This document shows positions 49,215 through 56,838 of a stretch of DNA of 64,000 bases, in pieces (the first letter of the stretch is position 1; every line of letters begins with the position of its first letter). The DNA comes from Candidatus Woesearchaeota archaeon (GTDB lineage: Archaea > Nanobdellota > Nanobdellia > Woesearchaeales > GW2011-AR4). Location: positions 1 to 64,000 of the forward strand of contig JACOZN010000010.1 in the NCBI GenBank assembly GCA_016181305.1, read 5' to 3'. The notes beneath the pieces are model-generated. The model searched no databases and was not told where the DNA came from. It saw nothing but the letters and a program-made list of their open reading frames with translations. Made by a program: the position numbers and the translations under genes.

Positions 49215-50498
49215 ATGAAAACCATAACAATAGTGGGCCTGGGCTATGTCGGCTTGCCTGTGGCATGCCTGTGCGCAGAAAAGGGCAACAAGGTTTACGG
49301 GCTGGATGTGGACAAGAGCAAGATAGAGCTAGTCAACAAGAACCAAAGCCCTATTGATGACGAGTACCTGATCAGCAAATTAAAAAACCTGAAAAAAGGC
49401 ATATCGGCAACAGCCAACCCGGCTGAATGCATACCGAATTCTGATGTCATCATAGTATGCGTGCCAACCCCTGTAGACAGGAACAATTCGCCTGACTTGA
49501 CAGCCTTGATGGAGTCTGTTTCAGCAGTCTCGAAGTTCATCAGGCAGGGCACACTTTTAGTAATAGAATCAACAATTTACCCCGGCACGATTGAGGAAAT
49601 TGCCGTTCCGATACTGAAAAAGCAGAAGTTTGACGCTTATAAAAACGACATTTTTGTGGCGCACTGCCCTGAAAGGATTGACCCGGGCAACAGGAAATGG
49701 AATGTTGAAAACCTGCCAAGGGTTGTTGGAGGAGTAACAAAGGAAGCTGGAAAGAAGGCTGCCGAGTTTTACAGGAGCATAATAGATGCAGAGGTTGTTG
49801 AGCTTAGCAGCGTCAAGGCTGCTGAAGCAACCAAGATAATGGAAAACACATTCAGGGATGTGAACATAGCATTTGTCAACGAGATGGCGCAGAGCTTTGA
49901 CAGGGCAGGCATTGACGTAATTGAGGTCATTAAAGGCGCTTCAACAAAGCCGTTTGCATTCATGCCGCATTATCCGGGAGCTGGGGTAGGGGGGCACTGC
50001 ATAAGCATTGATCCTTACTATCTGATTGAAAAAGCGAAGCAGCTTGGATTCAACCACAGGTTCTTAATGCTCGCAAGAGAGATTAACAGCAGCATGCCGC
50101 ACTATACAGTTGAGCTGCTGGAAAATGAAATGAGAAAACTGAAAAAAACAATCAAGGGCGCAAAAGTCGGGGTGCTTGGCATAGCGTACAAAGCGAATGT
50201 TGATGACATCAGGGAAAGCCCTGCATTTGAAATCATAAATATACTGAAAACCAAAGGCGCTGATGTTTTTGTCTTTGACCCGCATGTGGGCAAAGGAAGC
50301 AACGTAAAAGATATGAACGAGCTGCTGAACAAAAGCGACTATATTATCCTGGCAACAGACCACATTGAGTTCAAAAACATGGACTTAAGCTTGTTAAAGA
50401 AAAACAGGGTATTGGCAGTTATAGACGGCAGGAATTGCCTGGACAAGGAGAAGATAAAGGAAATGGGCATACTTTACCACGGAATTGGAAGGGGCTAA
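49215..50498 (+). CDS. wecC: UDP-N-acetyl-D-mannosamine dehydrogenase-like (WecC family)
   Basis: A 427-residue NAD-dependent dehydrogenase from the ATG at 49,215, 25 bases after the centre of a TATA box (GTTTATAAATC); the 49 upstream codons are not supported. It has TIVGLGYVGLPVA for NAD, CVPTPVDRNNSPDL, ESTIYPGTIEE, then the catalytic cysteine in GVGGHCISIDPYYL and the lysine context SSVKAAEATKIMENTFRDVN. It oxidises UDP-ManNAc to UDP-ManNAcA (or a close relative). WecB-like epimerases at 62,504 and 30,469 could supply the substrate, giving an N-glycan uronic acid as in methanogens and haloarchaea. Confidence 0.88.
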   Translation: MKTITIVGLGYVGLPVACLCAEKGNKVYGLDVDKSKIELVNKNQSPIDDEYLISKLKNLKKGISATANPAECIPNSDVIIVCVPTPVDRNNSPDLTALMESVSAVSKFIRQGTLLVIESTIYPGTIEEIAVPILKKQKFDAYKNDIFVAHCPERIDPGNRKWNVENLPRVVGGVTKEAGKKAAEFYRSIIDAEVVELSSVKAAEATKIMENTFRDVNIAFVNEMAQSFDRAGIDVIEVIKGASTKPFAFMPHYPGAGVGGHCISIDPYYLIEKAKQLGFNHRFLMLAREINSSMPHYTVELLENEMRKLKKTIKGAKVGVLGIAYKANVDDIRESPAFEIINILKTKGADVFVFDPHVGKGSNVKDMNELLNKSDYIILATDHIEFKNMDLSLLKKNRVLAVIDGRNCLDKEKIKEMGILYHGIGRG

Positions 50499-50501
50499 TA
50501 G

Positions 50502-50858
50502 ATGAAAAACTTAGCACCAGATTTAACTAGGCAGAGATTGTTAATAGAAGGATTCTATAAAATAAAAGTGGATAGAAAAATAATAGGGAATTATTTTAAG
50601 CATATTACAAAATCATTAAAGTTAAGGATATATGGTAAACCAATAATTTTTTCTCCAGGGGGCATTGGAAAAGAAGAAAATCAAGGCTATGATGCTTTTG
50701 TACCGTTAATTGATTCTGGTATTGCAGTTTATATATGGTCAAATGCAAAGTTTTTCTCAATAGTGATTTATACATGCAAAAGTTTTAATGATAAAGAAGC
50801 TATAGCTGCCACAAAGAGGTTTTTCAAATCAAGTAAGGCAGTTTTTAAGAGTTTTTAA
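50502..50858 (+). CDS. SpeD-like (S-adenosylmethionine decarboxylase fold) protein, atypical
   Basis: A 118-residue protein beginning just after the wecC stop. The C-terminal half, IDSGIAVYIWSNAKFFSIVIYTCKSF, aligns by eye with the SpeD core E-S-H-x-x-I-H-T-W-P-E followed by D-(I/V)-x-T-C-G. Ser72 (pyruvoyl-forming) and Cys92 are kept, but Glu before the Ser is Asp, the following His is Gly and the proton-donor His is Tyr. It may be a neofunctionalised or inactive homologue. Coding is much more A/T-rich than wecC. The link to sugar genes is not obvious; polyamine modification of the glycan is a speculation. Confidence 0.55.
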   Translation: MKNLAPDLTRQRLLIEGFYKIKVDRKIIGNYFKHITKSLKLRIYGKPIIFSPGGIGKEENQGYDAFVPLIDSGIAVYIWSNAKFFSIVIYTCKSFNDKEAIAATKRFFKSSKAVFKSF

Positions 50859-50868
50859 TATAATTAAA

Positions 50869-51774
50869 TCAATTATTCTTCATACTCTCTAGAATCTTCT
50901 TAATCCCTTCCCTTACCATTGTCTTTGGCTGCCATCCGAGGCTTTTCATTTTTGAGATGTCGGGAATCCTGTACTCTATCTCCCTTTCTTTCAGCCTTGT
51001 TTCCTTCCCGAACCCTACTTTGACAATTTCGGACTTGCTTTTTGCCAGTTCCTTTATAATCTGCGCCAATTCAAGTATTGTTGTCGGCTGGCTGTTGCCT
51101 ATGTTGTACGCTTCGCAATTTTTTCCTTTTTCTAAGACTTTCATGACTCCGTCTGCAATATCCCCGACATAAGTGAAGCATCTTGTCTGGGCGCCGTTGC
51201 CAAAAACCTTTATCGGCTCGTTTTTCAATGCCTTGTTCAAGAAAATTGGAACAACCCAATTGCTCTCCTGCCCAGGACCGTAGACATTGAAGAACCTCAC
51301 AATCCTAATGTTCGTGTTGAACTCCTGATTGAAGGCTTTTGCATAAATCTCAGCAGCAAGCTTTGATACTCCGTAAGTTGACACAGGGCCTTTCACGCTG
51401 TCTTCTTTTATCGGAAGCTCTCTCGGCTCGCCGTACACTTCAGACGAGGACGAGTAAATCATGCTTTTGACTCCCGCATCAATTGCCGACTTGAATACAT
51501 TGACAGAGCCCTCAAGGTTTATCTTCATGGTTTCCAGGGGCTTTTTGTCGGAGTTGTCAACTCCAAGCAGCGCGGCAAAATGAAAAACTGCGTCGCATCC
51601 CCTGATGTCATCGGCTATTTTATCAAGAATTGACTTCTTCACGAACTCGAGTCTTTTATGCCTTATCCCGGGCTCTTTCAAATCAAGAATTTTCACGCTA
51701 TGCCCGTTTTCAAGAAGATGGCCTGTTATGCAAGTGCCTATAAACCCAGAGCCCCCAGTTACTAATATTTTCAT
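50869..51774 (-). CDS. NAD-dependent SDR sugar epimerase (GalE-like)
   Basis: A 301-residue extended SDR from the ATG at 51,774 (a GTG two codons upstream is less likely). It has VTGGSGFIGTCI, ILDLKEPG, HFAALLGVDNS, YSSSSEVYGEPRELP, the catalytic YGVSKLAAE, then FNVYGPGQESNWVVPIFL and TRCFTYVGDIADG. This is typical of UDP-glucose/GlcNAc 4-epimerases and UDP-xylose/glucuronate relatives. TATA (GTTTATAAATAA on the minus strand, about 51,793-51,805) is centred about 25 bases before the ATG. Substrate not readable. Confidence 0.82.
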   Translation of the reverse strand: MKILVTGGSGFIGTCITGHLLENGHSVKILDLKEPGIRHKRLEFVKKSILDKIADDIRGCDAVFHFAALLGVDNSDKKPLETMKINLEGSVNVFKSAIDAGVKSMIYSSSSEVYGEPRELPIKEDSVKGPVSTYGVSKLAAEIYAKAFNQEFNTNIRIVRFFNVYGPGQESNWVVPIFLNKALKNEPIKVFGNGAQTRCFTYVGDIADGVMKVLEKGKNCEAYNIGNSQPTTILELAQIIKELAKSKSEIVKVGFGKETRLKEREIEYRIPDISKMKSLGWQPKTMVREGIKKILESMKNN

Positions 51775-51861
51775 TGGCACGGCAAACTTTGGATTATTTA
51801 TAAACTTATCGAGGGGATTTTCTTGAATAGATTTATAAATTGATATTTTTTACAGGGTATA

Positions 51862-53028
51862 ATGAGATACCTGAAATATGCATTGCACGGGCTGAAGCCC
51901 TCGAATTTCTACAGCATCAGTTCAATTTCCCTGAAAAATTTCCTGAATAAAAAATACAATGCTTATTCAAGCGACGTGCATATAAAAGCAGCCATGGAGT
52001 GGCTTGTCAATGCGCAAAATGTGGCAGGAGATGGAGGGGTAAGCGCAATGTACTCCCTGGTTGGGGGCTGGGCTCCCTCGTATGTTGAAACAACAGGCTA
52101 CATAATATCAACATTCTTCAATTACGCGGAAATCTCAAAAAATCCTGCATACAGGAAAATGGCAGTAGAGATGGCTGAGTTTGAGCTGAAAAACCAGCTG
52201 CCAAGCGGGGCTTTTCCTGGGGCAGGCAGGAAAGATACCCCAATTGTGTTCAACACAGGGCAGGTTATTTTCGGGCTGTGCAGGTCTTACCAGGAGACAA
52301 AAGACGAGAAGTACAAAAAGGCTGCTGAAAAAGCAGCTGACTGGCTTGCATCAGTAATGGACAATGACGGCTGCTGGAGAAAAAATGACTATCTTAATCG
52401 CATACACACTTACAACACCAGAACAGCGTGGGCGCTTCTTAATGCGCACAAGATAAGCGGCAATGAAAAATACAAAGAAGCTTCGATAAAAAACATTGAT
52501 TGGGCATTGGCACAGCAGCTTGAAAACGGATGGCTAAGCAACAACGGATTTTTTCCGGAGCAGGAGCCGCTGGTTCACACAATAGCTTATTCCATAAGGG
52601 GTATTTTGGAGTCTGCAATATACCTGAGGAAAAAGAAATATCTTGAGTCTGCAATAAAGGCGGCAAAGCCGCTTGCAGAAGCCCAAAGGGAGGACGGCTC
52701 GCTGGCCGGGAGCTTCAACAAAGAGTGGGAAAGCAGCGTAAAATGGAGCTGCCTGACAGGGAATTCGCAGATGTCAATAATCTGGCAGAAGCTGCACATG
52801 ATAACAAAAGATGAAAAATTTCTGGATGCTGCCAAAAAAAGCAATGCTTTCATGAAAGGCATGCAGGACATAAATTCTACAAATCCTGCAATAAGGGGCG
52901 CTATCCCGGGCGCTTTCCCGATTTACGGGTGGTATGCCCCGCTATGCTTCCCGAACTGGGCTGCCAAGTTCTTTGCAGATGCCTTGATGCTGGAAAGCAA
53001 CAGGAAAATAGCTGAAAAGCTTGCCTAG
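51862..53028 (+). CDS. Alpha/alpha-barrel polysaccharide-cluster protein
   Basis: A 388-residue soluble protein of repeated helical hairpins with Trp/Gly motifs: AAMEWLVNAQNVAGDGGVSA, GGWAPSYVETTGYIISTF, AADWLASVMDNDGCW, IDWALAQQLENGWLSNNGFF, AEAQREDGSLAGSF. This is the (alpha/alpha)6 toroid of terpene cyclase/prenyltransferase-like and glycoside-processing proteins found in exopolysaccharide clusters (VpsJ-like). Function is not assigned; it could be a lyase, epimerase or hydrolase of a glycan. Leaderless: TATA GATTTATAAATT is centred about 26 bases before the ATG. Its end overlaps the convergent gene by four bases. Confidence 0.65.
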   Translation: MRYLKYALHGLKPSNFYSISSISLKNFLNKKYNAYSSDVHIKAAMEWLVNAQNVAGDGGVSAMYSLVGGWAPSYVETTGYIISTFFNYAEISKNPAYRKMAVEMAEFELKNQLPSGAFPGAGRKDTPIVFNTGQVIFGLCRSYQETKDEKYKKAAEKAADWLASVMDNDGCWRKNDYLNRIHTYNTRTAWALLNAHKISGNEKYKEASIKNIDWALAQQLENGWLSNNGFFPEQEPLVHTIAYSIRGILESAIYLRKKKYLESAIKAAKPLAEAQREDGSLAGSFNKEWESSVKWSCLTGNSQMSIIWQKLHMITKDEKFLDAAKKSNAFMKGMQDINSTNPAIRGAIPGAFPIYGWYAPLCFPNWAAKFFADALMLESNRKIAEKLA

Positions 53029-53918
53029 CCTTTTGTGCTGTAGATTGTGATATTTTTCTTTGCCAACCTTTCCATGCAGTCTGCAACATCCCTTGCCTTT
53101 ATGACCCTCAATTCTGTGCCGAAAAATGGGAATATTCCCATGAGATTTTCCTCCAGAAAGTGCTTTTCAAGCATGTTGTTGTCCCTTATCCTGTACAGAT
53201 TCGGCAAATGCCACCTTGCATAGATTACTTTTTTGCTCCCGTTATTGAAAGTGACAAGAACTTTGTTCGGCTTTGTCCAAACCTTGAACGGAAACTTTTT
53301 GTACCTGTCCTCGACGATGTGGATTGAGGAGTTTGCAAGCTGGTCAACTCCTATAAGGAAGATTTTTGCATCCAATTCATAAAGCCTGTAGAACGGGCTT
53401 TTGCCTGCATAAGGGCTGCTGCATTTTTCATGCCCGCCTGCAAACCATTTTGCATTTTTGCCCTTGGCTATCAATGAGTGTGTCGGGGACACGCTCCTGA
53501 AAACATTTTTCATATGCCTGAATGTCTCGGGAACGCTGCCTGTGTAGCAAGGGGTTTTTTTAACGTCAAAAACATACATTTTCTTTTTTTTGTCATAATG
53601 CAGGGCTGAGAATGCAGGCATAACCAATAATCCTTTGCTGCCTATTACATCAAGAAAAGAGTCAATAAGGGCTTTTGCGCCGCCGTCAATGTAGCCAATC
53701 CTGCTCAATGACGAATGCACTATGACTGCATCGCCTTTTTTAAGCCCTGCCTTTTGCAGCTCTTTCTTTATGCCTTCTTTTGTTATTTTGCCCTGAAGCT
53801 GTATCCTGAGCAGCCTTGCTTTTTTTACAATGTTGCCGTAAAGGAACTTCTGGACTGCAAAAGGGAGAAAATGCTTTATCCGTGCCTTTATCCTGCTTTC
53901 TCTTACTTTGCTTTCCAT
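53025..53918 (-). CDS. AAC(3)-family N-acetyltransferase
   Basis: A 297-residue protein of the aminoglycoside 3-N-acetyltransferase family: KKGDAVIVHSSLSRIGYIDGG, VMPAFS, CYTGSVPETFRHMKNVFRSVSPTHSLIAKG (conserved His) and the Ser/Gly-rich GKSPFYRLYELDAKIFLIGVD. In surface-polysaccharide clusters these enzymes acetylate an amino sugar with acetyl-CoA rather than give drug resistance. The TATA box (about 53,938-53,950) predicts a leaderless transcript; the IS6-like element begins just beyond it. Confidence 0.82.
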   Translation of the reverse strand: MESKVRESRIKARIKHFLPFAVQKFLYGNIVKKARLLRIQLQGKITKEGIKKELQKAGLKKGDAVIVHSSLSRIGYIDGGAKALIDSFLDVIGSKGLLVMPAFSALHYDKKKKMYVFDVKKTPCYTGSVPETFRHMKNVFRSVSPTHSLIAKGKNAKWFAGGHEKCSSPYAGKSPFYRLYELDAKIFLIGVDQLANSSIHIVEDRYKKFPFKVWTKPNKVLVTFNNGSKKVIYARWHLPNLYRIRDNNMLEKHFLEENLMGIFPFFGTELRVIKARDVADCMERLAKKNITIYSTKG

Positions 53919-53961
53919 ATAGCCTGCAAATTGCGCCTTATTTTTAAAATTTCCTAATAGG

Positions 53962-53969
53962 GCAAATGA
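53962..53969. repeat. Target-site duplication, left copy (GCAAATGA)
   Basis: Perfect 8-bp direct repeat directly abutting the left terminal inverted repeat; the second copy is at 55,930-55,937. Confidence 0.85.
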
Positions 53970-54036
53970 GGTTCTGGTGCGTTAAAGGTTGATTTGCCCT
54001 AAAATCAACAAAATGGTGCGTTATGGTTGGTAAGAA

Positions 54037-54300
54037 TTAGAGTTGTGAAACATCATTCACTTCATTAATAATTCTTGAGACTTCTTTCATTTTGTGAGGA
54101 TTAATTGCCAACTCCTTGTTATTATTAGAACTTTTTGATTGGAGAAGGAAGTTGTTGATAAGATATTTTAAGGCTATTTCAGTGAGACCCCAACGCTTGA
54201 GTTGCGTTATCTCAACATGGATTCCTCCAATCCTATGTTTATTTATTAGTTTTCTAAGTATGTGTTTCATAGAAGCTAAATCATTATTATCTATAACCAT
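54037..54300 (-). CDS. Small hypothetical protein (mobile-element passenger)
   Basis: An 87-residue protein from the ATG at 54,300 (a GTG two codons upstream is possible). Mostly helical and polar (HILRKLINKHRIGGIHVEI, IALKYLINNFLLQ). No family recognised. A TATA box on the minus strand (CTTTATATATA, about 54,322-54,332) is centred about 27 bases upstream. It lies just inside the left terminal repeat, divergent from the wHTH gene. Confidence 0.5.
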   Translation of the reverse strand: MVIDNNDLASMKHILRKLINKHRIGGIHVEITQLKRWGLTEIALKYLINNFLLQSKSSNNNKELAINPHKMKEVSRIINEVNDVSQL

Positions 54301-54406
54301 ACGCACACAACACCTGTTATTATATATAAAGTTTTCCTATTATTTTATACAACATTGCTTAAATTAAATAGAAATATTTAAATAGTAGTATGTTAATACC
54401 ACCTGT

Positions 54407-54859
54407 ATGTCAAAAAAAACAATACAAGTAGATACTTCTCTTTTCATTAAGGCAGTGGGAGATTGCATTAGAAATAAGATTTTAGAATTTTTTATTGAAG
54501 GTAGAGAATTTGACTACCCTATAAAATATTTGGCAGAAGAAATAGGAGTCAATAGGAATACCCTATATAAGGCAATAGACGAATTATTATCAAGTAAATT
54601 GATAGCTTTTTCAAGAAGAATTGGGTCATCAAAATTTTACAAATTAAATTTATCCGACCCGATTGCTTTGGACTTTGTTAAATTATTTGACAAAATTATC
54701 AATATAGAAATGGAGAAATATATTGAAAGAGAGAAACCCATCTTTGGTAATGATATAAACTTTACATTGATTACTAAAGATTATCCTGAAATGGGCGAAT
54801 CTAACATAAAATATTGTAACATTAAAGAAGGATTGATAGAAATAAGAGAAACGGCTTGA
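54407..54859 (+). CDS. Winged-helix transcription regulator (mobile-element passenger)
   Basis: A 150-residue protein. Residues about 14-75 form a winged HTH: DCIRNKILEFFIEGREFDYPIKYLAEEIG, then VNRNTLYKAIDELLSSKLIAFSRRIGSSKFYKL with recognition helix and wing. The rest is a helical and beta tail of unknown role. It probably regulates its own divergent promoter region; TATA ATATTTAAATAG is centred about 28 bases before the ATG and a short GTAT-GTTA-ATAC repeat overlaps the start. It is followed by the DUF3467 gene with a one-base overlap (TGATG). Confidence 0.7.
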   Translation: MSKKTIQVDTSLFIKAVGDCIRNKILEFFIEGREFDYPIKYLAEEIGVNRNTLYKAIDELLSSKLIAFSRRIGSSKFYKLNLSDPIALDFVKLFDKIINIEMEKYIEREKPIFGNDINFTLITKDYPEMGESNIKYCNIKEGLIEIRETA

Positions 54860-55185
54860 TGTGTATTGAAATGAAAAAGGAAAAACAGGAAAACAAAAAA
54901 GAAGAAAAGCCAGATATGTTAAGGCCTCAAAACCACGTTAAAATTTATGCAACAAATTCTTTCTTAGGATGTAGCAAACAGGATTTCAGAATAAACCTAT
55001 GTAATGAAAAAATAAGGAATGAAAAAAATACTAAATGGGGGTATATTATAGATGCTACAGTAATCCTCACACCAATGGGTGCGAAGAAAACATTTAACTC
55101 TTTAAAGAAATGCTTAGAAGAGTTTGAAAAGGAGCATGGTAAAATAGATATAGACCAAGAAGAAGACAAAATAAAATTTGATTAA
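54859..55185 (+). CDS. DUF3467 family protein (mobile-element passenger)
   Basis: A 108-residue protein with a lysine/glutamate-rich start, then NHVKIYATNSFLGCSKQDFRINL, a central strand ATVILTPMGAKKTFNSLKKCL and EFEKEHGKI, which follows the DUF3467 pattern (Y-A-N, D-F-x-L, S-P-x-x-A-K, Y-E-x-x-F-G-x-I). Function unknown for the family. Its ATG overlaps the wHTH stop, so the two are likely translated together and may form a regulator-partner pair. Confidence 0.65.
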   Translation: MCIEMKKEKQENKKEEKPDMLRPQNHVKIYATNSFLGCSKQDFRINLCNEKIRNEKNTKWGYIIDATVILTPMGAKKTFNSLKKCLEEFEKEHGKIDIDQEEDKIKFD

Positions 55186-55358
55186 TTTTTAAAAATAAAT
55201 TAGAGCTAATGACTTCTGCTTTTAGGAATTACTACAATTTCATAAGACCTCATTCAACTTTAGGAATAACGCCAACACTTAAAGCTGGGATTGGCGTTGA
55301 AATGGAAGGCAACAGATGGATGGCTCTTTTGAAAAAGAGTTTTGATAGCATGGGGTGA
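55186..55358 (+). pseudogene. C-terminal remnant of an IS6-type DDE transposase
   Basis: A frame without a proper beginning encodes RNYYNFIRPHSTLG, then TPTLKAGI and about 20 more residues ending at TGA 55,356-55,358. Y-Y-N-F-I-R-P-H-x-x-L and T-P-A-x-x-A-G-I are the hallmark end of IS6-like transposases, after the catalytic Glu. The catalytic domain is absent. It supports the family assignment of the enclosing element. Confidence 0.75.
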
Positions 55359-55363
55359 TTATA

Positions 55364-55879
55364 ATGAATGAACAAGCAGATTACTATCTTAAAAAGGATG
55401 ATTATACTTTCATATTTAAAGATATTTTTGATATAATTAATGATAAACATTTAGAATTAAGAAAAAAATTGCTTACTGGAGAAATTTCCAAAAGTAAGTA
55501 TGATGAGGAATATTCTAAAGGAATTGATATTATTGGAAAAGCGTCAAAGTCGAAAAACACGAAAAAAGAATTTATCAATGAGTATTTAAAGTTTAAATTT
55601 CCTGAAAAAATAGCCAAAGAACAATGGAAGCACGAAAGAGAGCATTATAATAAAATAAAACAGAAAGGAAACAAAGCTGAAATTAGAATTATTTATCTTA
55701 TAATAAGGGAAAATTTACAGAAGGTTGGTTTAATTCCAGTAACTCTGGATTGGAGCTTTGACTCATTAGAAGGGTGGTCATTAGATAAGTTTAGAGAACA
55801 TTCTTTAGAACTTTTAGATGTTAAATCTTTAAGTGATATGGATATAAAACAAAAAGAAGTATTAAGCAACCAACCATAA
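55364..55879 (+). CDS. Hypothetical helical protein (mobile-element passenger)
   Basis: A 171-residue protein from the ATG at 55,364, preceded by GGGGTGATT, a good SD; the in-frame GTG at 55,355 lies within that SD region. Very Lys/Glu-rich and mostly helical, with tandem charged helices (HLELRKKLLTGEISKSKYDEEY, KEQWKHEREHYNKIKQKGNKAE). No family recognised. Its last codons (SNQP) are written in the right terminal inverted repeat, so it evolved with, or was shaped by, the element end. Confidence 0.55.
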   Translation: MNEQADYYLKKDDYTFIFKDIFDIINDKHLELRKKLLTGEISKSKYDEEYSKGIDIIGKASKSKNTKKEFINEYLKFKFPEKIAKEQWKHEREHYNKIKQKGNKAEIRIIYLIIRENLQKVGLIPVTLDWSFDSLEGWSLDKFREHSLELLDVKSLSDMDIKQKEVLSNQP

Positions 55880-55929
55880 TGCAACAAAAAGGCAAAAAAT
55901 GACAAAACAACCGCTTACGCACCAGAACC

Positions 55930-55937
55930 GCAAATGA
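55930..55937. repeat. Target-site duplication, right copy (GCAAATGA)
   Basis: Exact match to 53,962-53,969, immediately outside the right terminal inverted repeat. Confidence 0.85.
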
Positions 55938-55939
55938 AA

Positions 55940-55951
55940 AATTTTATAAAC
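55940..55951 (+). promoter_or_regulatory. TATA box of the GT2 gene at 55,972
   Basis: ATTTTATAAACC is centred about 27 bases before the ATG. It begins three bases beyond the target duplication of the mobile element, so the upstream BRE region is partly made of the duplicated target. Confidence 0.6.
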
Positions 55952-55971
55952 CGACCTGATTACTTCGGGCT

Positions 55972-56832
55972 ATGGCAAAAATAACAATTGTGGTGCCTGT
56001 TTTCAACGAGGAAGAGGCGATAAAGAGCGCTATAGATGATGTAAAGAATTCGCTGAAGGGCCTCAAGGATGATTTTGAGATAACAGCAGTGAATGACGGA
56101 TCAACAGACGGCACAGGAAAAATACTGCATTCCATAAAAGGCATAAAAATCATCGAGAACAGCGAAAACAAAGGCTATGGGTCCTGCCTCAAGCGCGCCA
56201 TAAGGGAGTCAAATTCAGACTATATTCTCATAATAGACGGGGACGGCACCTACCCGGCAGGCAAAATACCGGAGCTTGCAGGAAAGTCAAGGCAGAATGA
56301 CATGGTTGTCGGCGCAAGGACAGGCAAATACGTGAAAATGCCTTTTTTCAGGAAGCCTGCAAAATGGCTTCTGAAGCACTTTGCCCAGTACCTGACAAAG
56401 ACAAAAATACCGGACTTGAACTCAGGGATGAGAATATTCAGGAGGGAGATTGCAGCGAGGTACATGAACTTGTTTCCGGACGGGTTTTCGTTCACGACAA
56501 CCCTTACAATGATTTGCCTTACAAACGGGTTAAAGGTCGAGTACGTGCCGATAAACTACTACGATAGAAAAGGCAAGTCAACAATCCACCCAATCAGGGA
56601 TTTCATCGGCTTCAGCAACCTCATATTCAGGCTTACAATTTTCTTCAAGCCGCTGAATGTCTTTATCCCAATCAGCGCTGTTTTATTTCTGGGAGGCGTT
56701 GCAAAGCTTACAAGGGACTTCATCCTGCTCAACCAGTTCGGGCTTGGGGGGGCGCTGCTCATACTAACCTCTATCCAGATTGCATTTTTGGGCATACTGG
56801 CTGAATTGGTGATTAAAAGGACATCTGTTTGA
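55972..56832 (+). CDS. GT2 glycosyltransferase with C-terminal membrane helices
   Basis: A 286-residue protein: IVVPVFNEEEAI, AVNDGSTDGT, ENKGYGSCLKRAI, metal site IDGDGTYPAGKIPEL, DLNSGMRIFRREIA and NYYDRKGKSTIHPIRD, then two transmembrane helices (about 228-245 and 258-280). This is the membrane-anchored polyprenyl-phosphate-sugar synthase type (GtrB/DPM with tail). Followed six bases later by the asparagine synthase gene, likely one transcript. Confidence 0.85.
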   Translation: MAKITIVVPVFNEEEAIKSAIDDVKNSLKGLKDDFEITAVNDGSTDGTGKILHSIKGIKIIENSENKGYGSCLKRAIRESNSDYILIIDGDGTYPAGKIPELAGKSRQNDMVVGARTGKYVKMPFFRKPAKWLLKHFAQYLTKTKIPDLNSGMRIFRREIAARYMNLFPDGFSFTTTLTMICLTNGLKVEYVPINYYDRKGKSTIHPIRDFIGFSNLIFRLTIFFKPLNVFIPISAVLFLGGVAKLTRDFILLNQFGLGGALLILTSIQIAFLGILAELVIKRTSV

Positions 56833-56838
56833 ATTAAA

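Larger units (their letters stand above)
53970..55929. mobile_element. IS6-like element with passenger genes and a degraded transposase
   Basis: The ends are inverted repeats: GGTTCTGGTGCGT at 53,970-53,982 and its complement at 55,917-55,929 (13 of 13), with a weaker middle and a second exact block TTATGGTTGGT at 54,021-54,031 versus 55,869-55,879 (11 of 11). The ends are flanked by an exact 8-bp duplication. End sequence beginning GGTTCTG, 8-bp duplication and the transposase tail all fit the IS6 family. The 1960-bp interior holds four small genes and only the last ~50 codons of a transposase, so the copy is not autonomous. It landed between the TATA boxes of the divergent genes at 53,918 and 55,972 without touching either. 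Confidence 0.85.

Noticed and set aside
53025-53918. Antibiotic-resistance acetyltransferase
   Set aside because: AAC(3)-family homology is real, but location among glycan genes makes amino-sugar acetylation far more likely.
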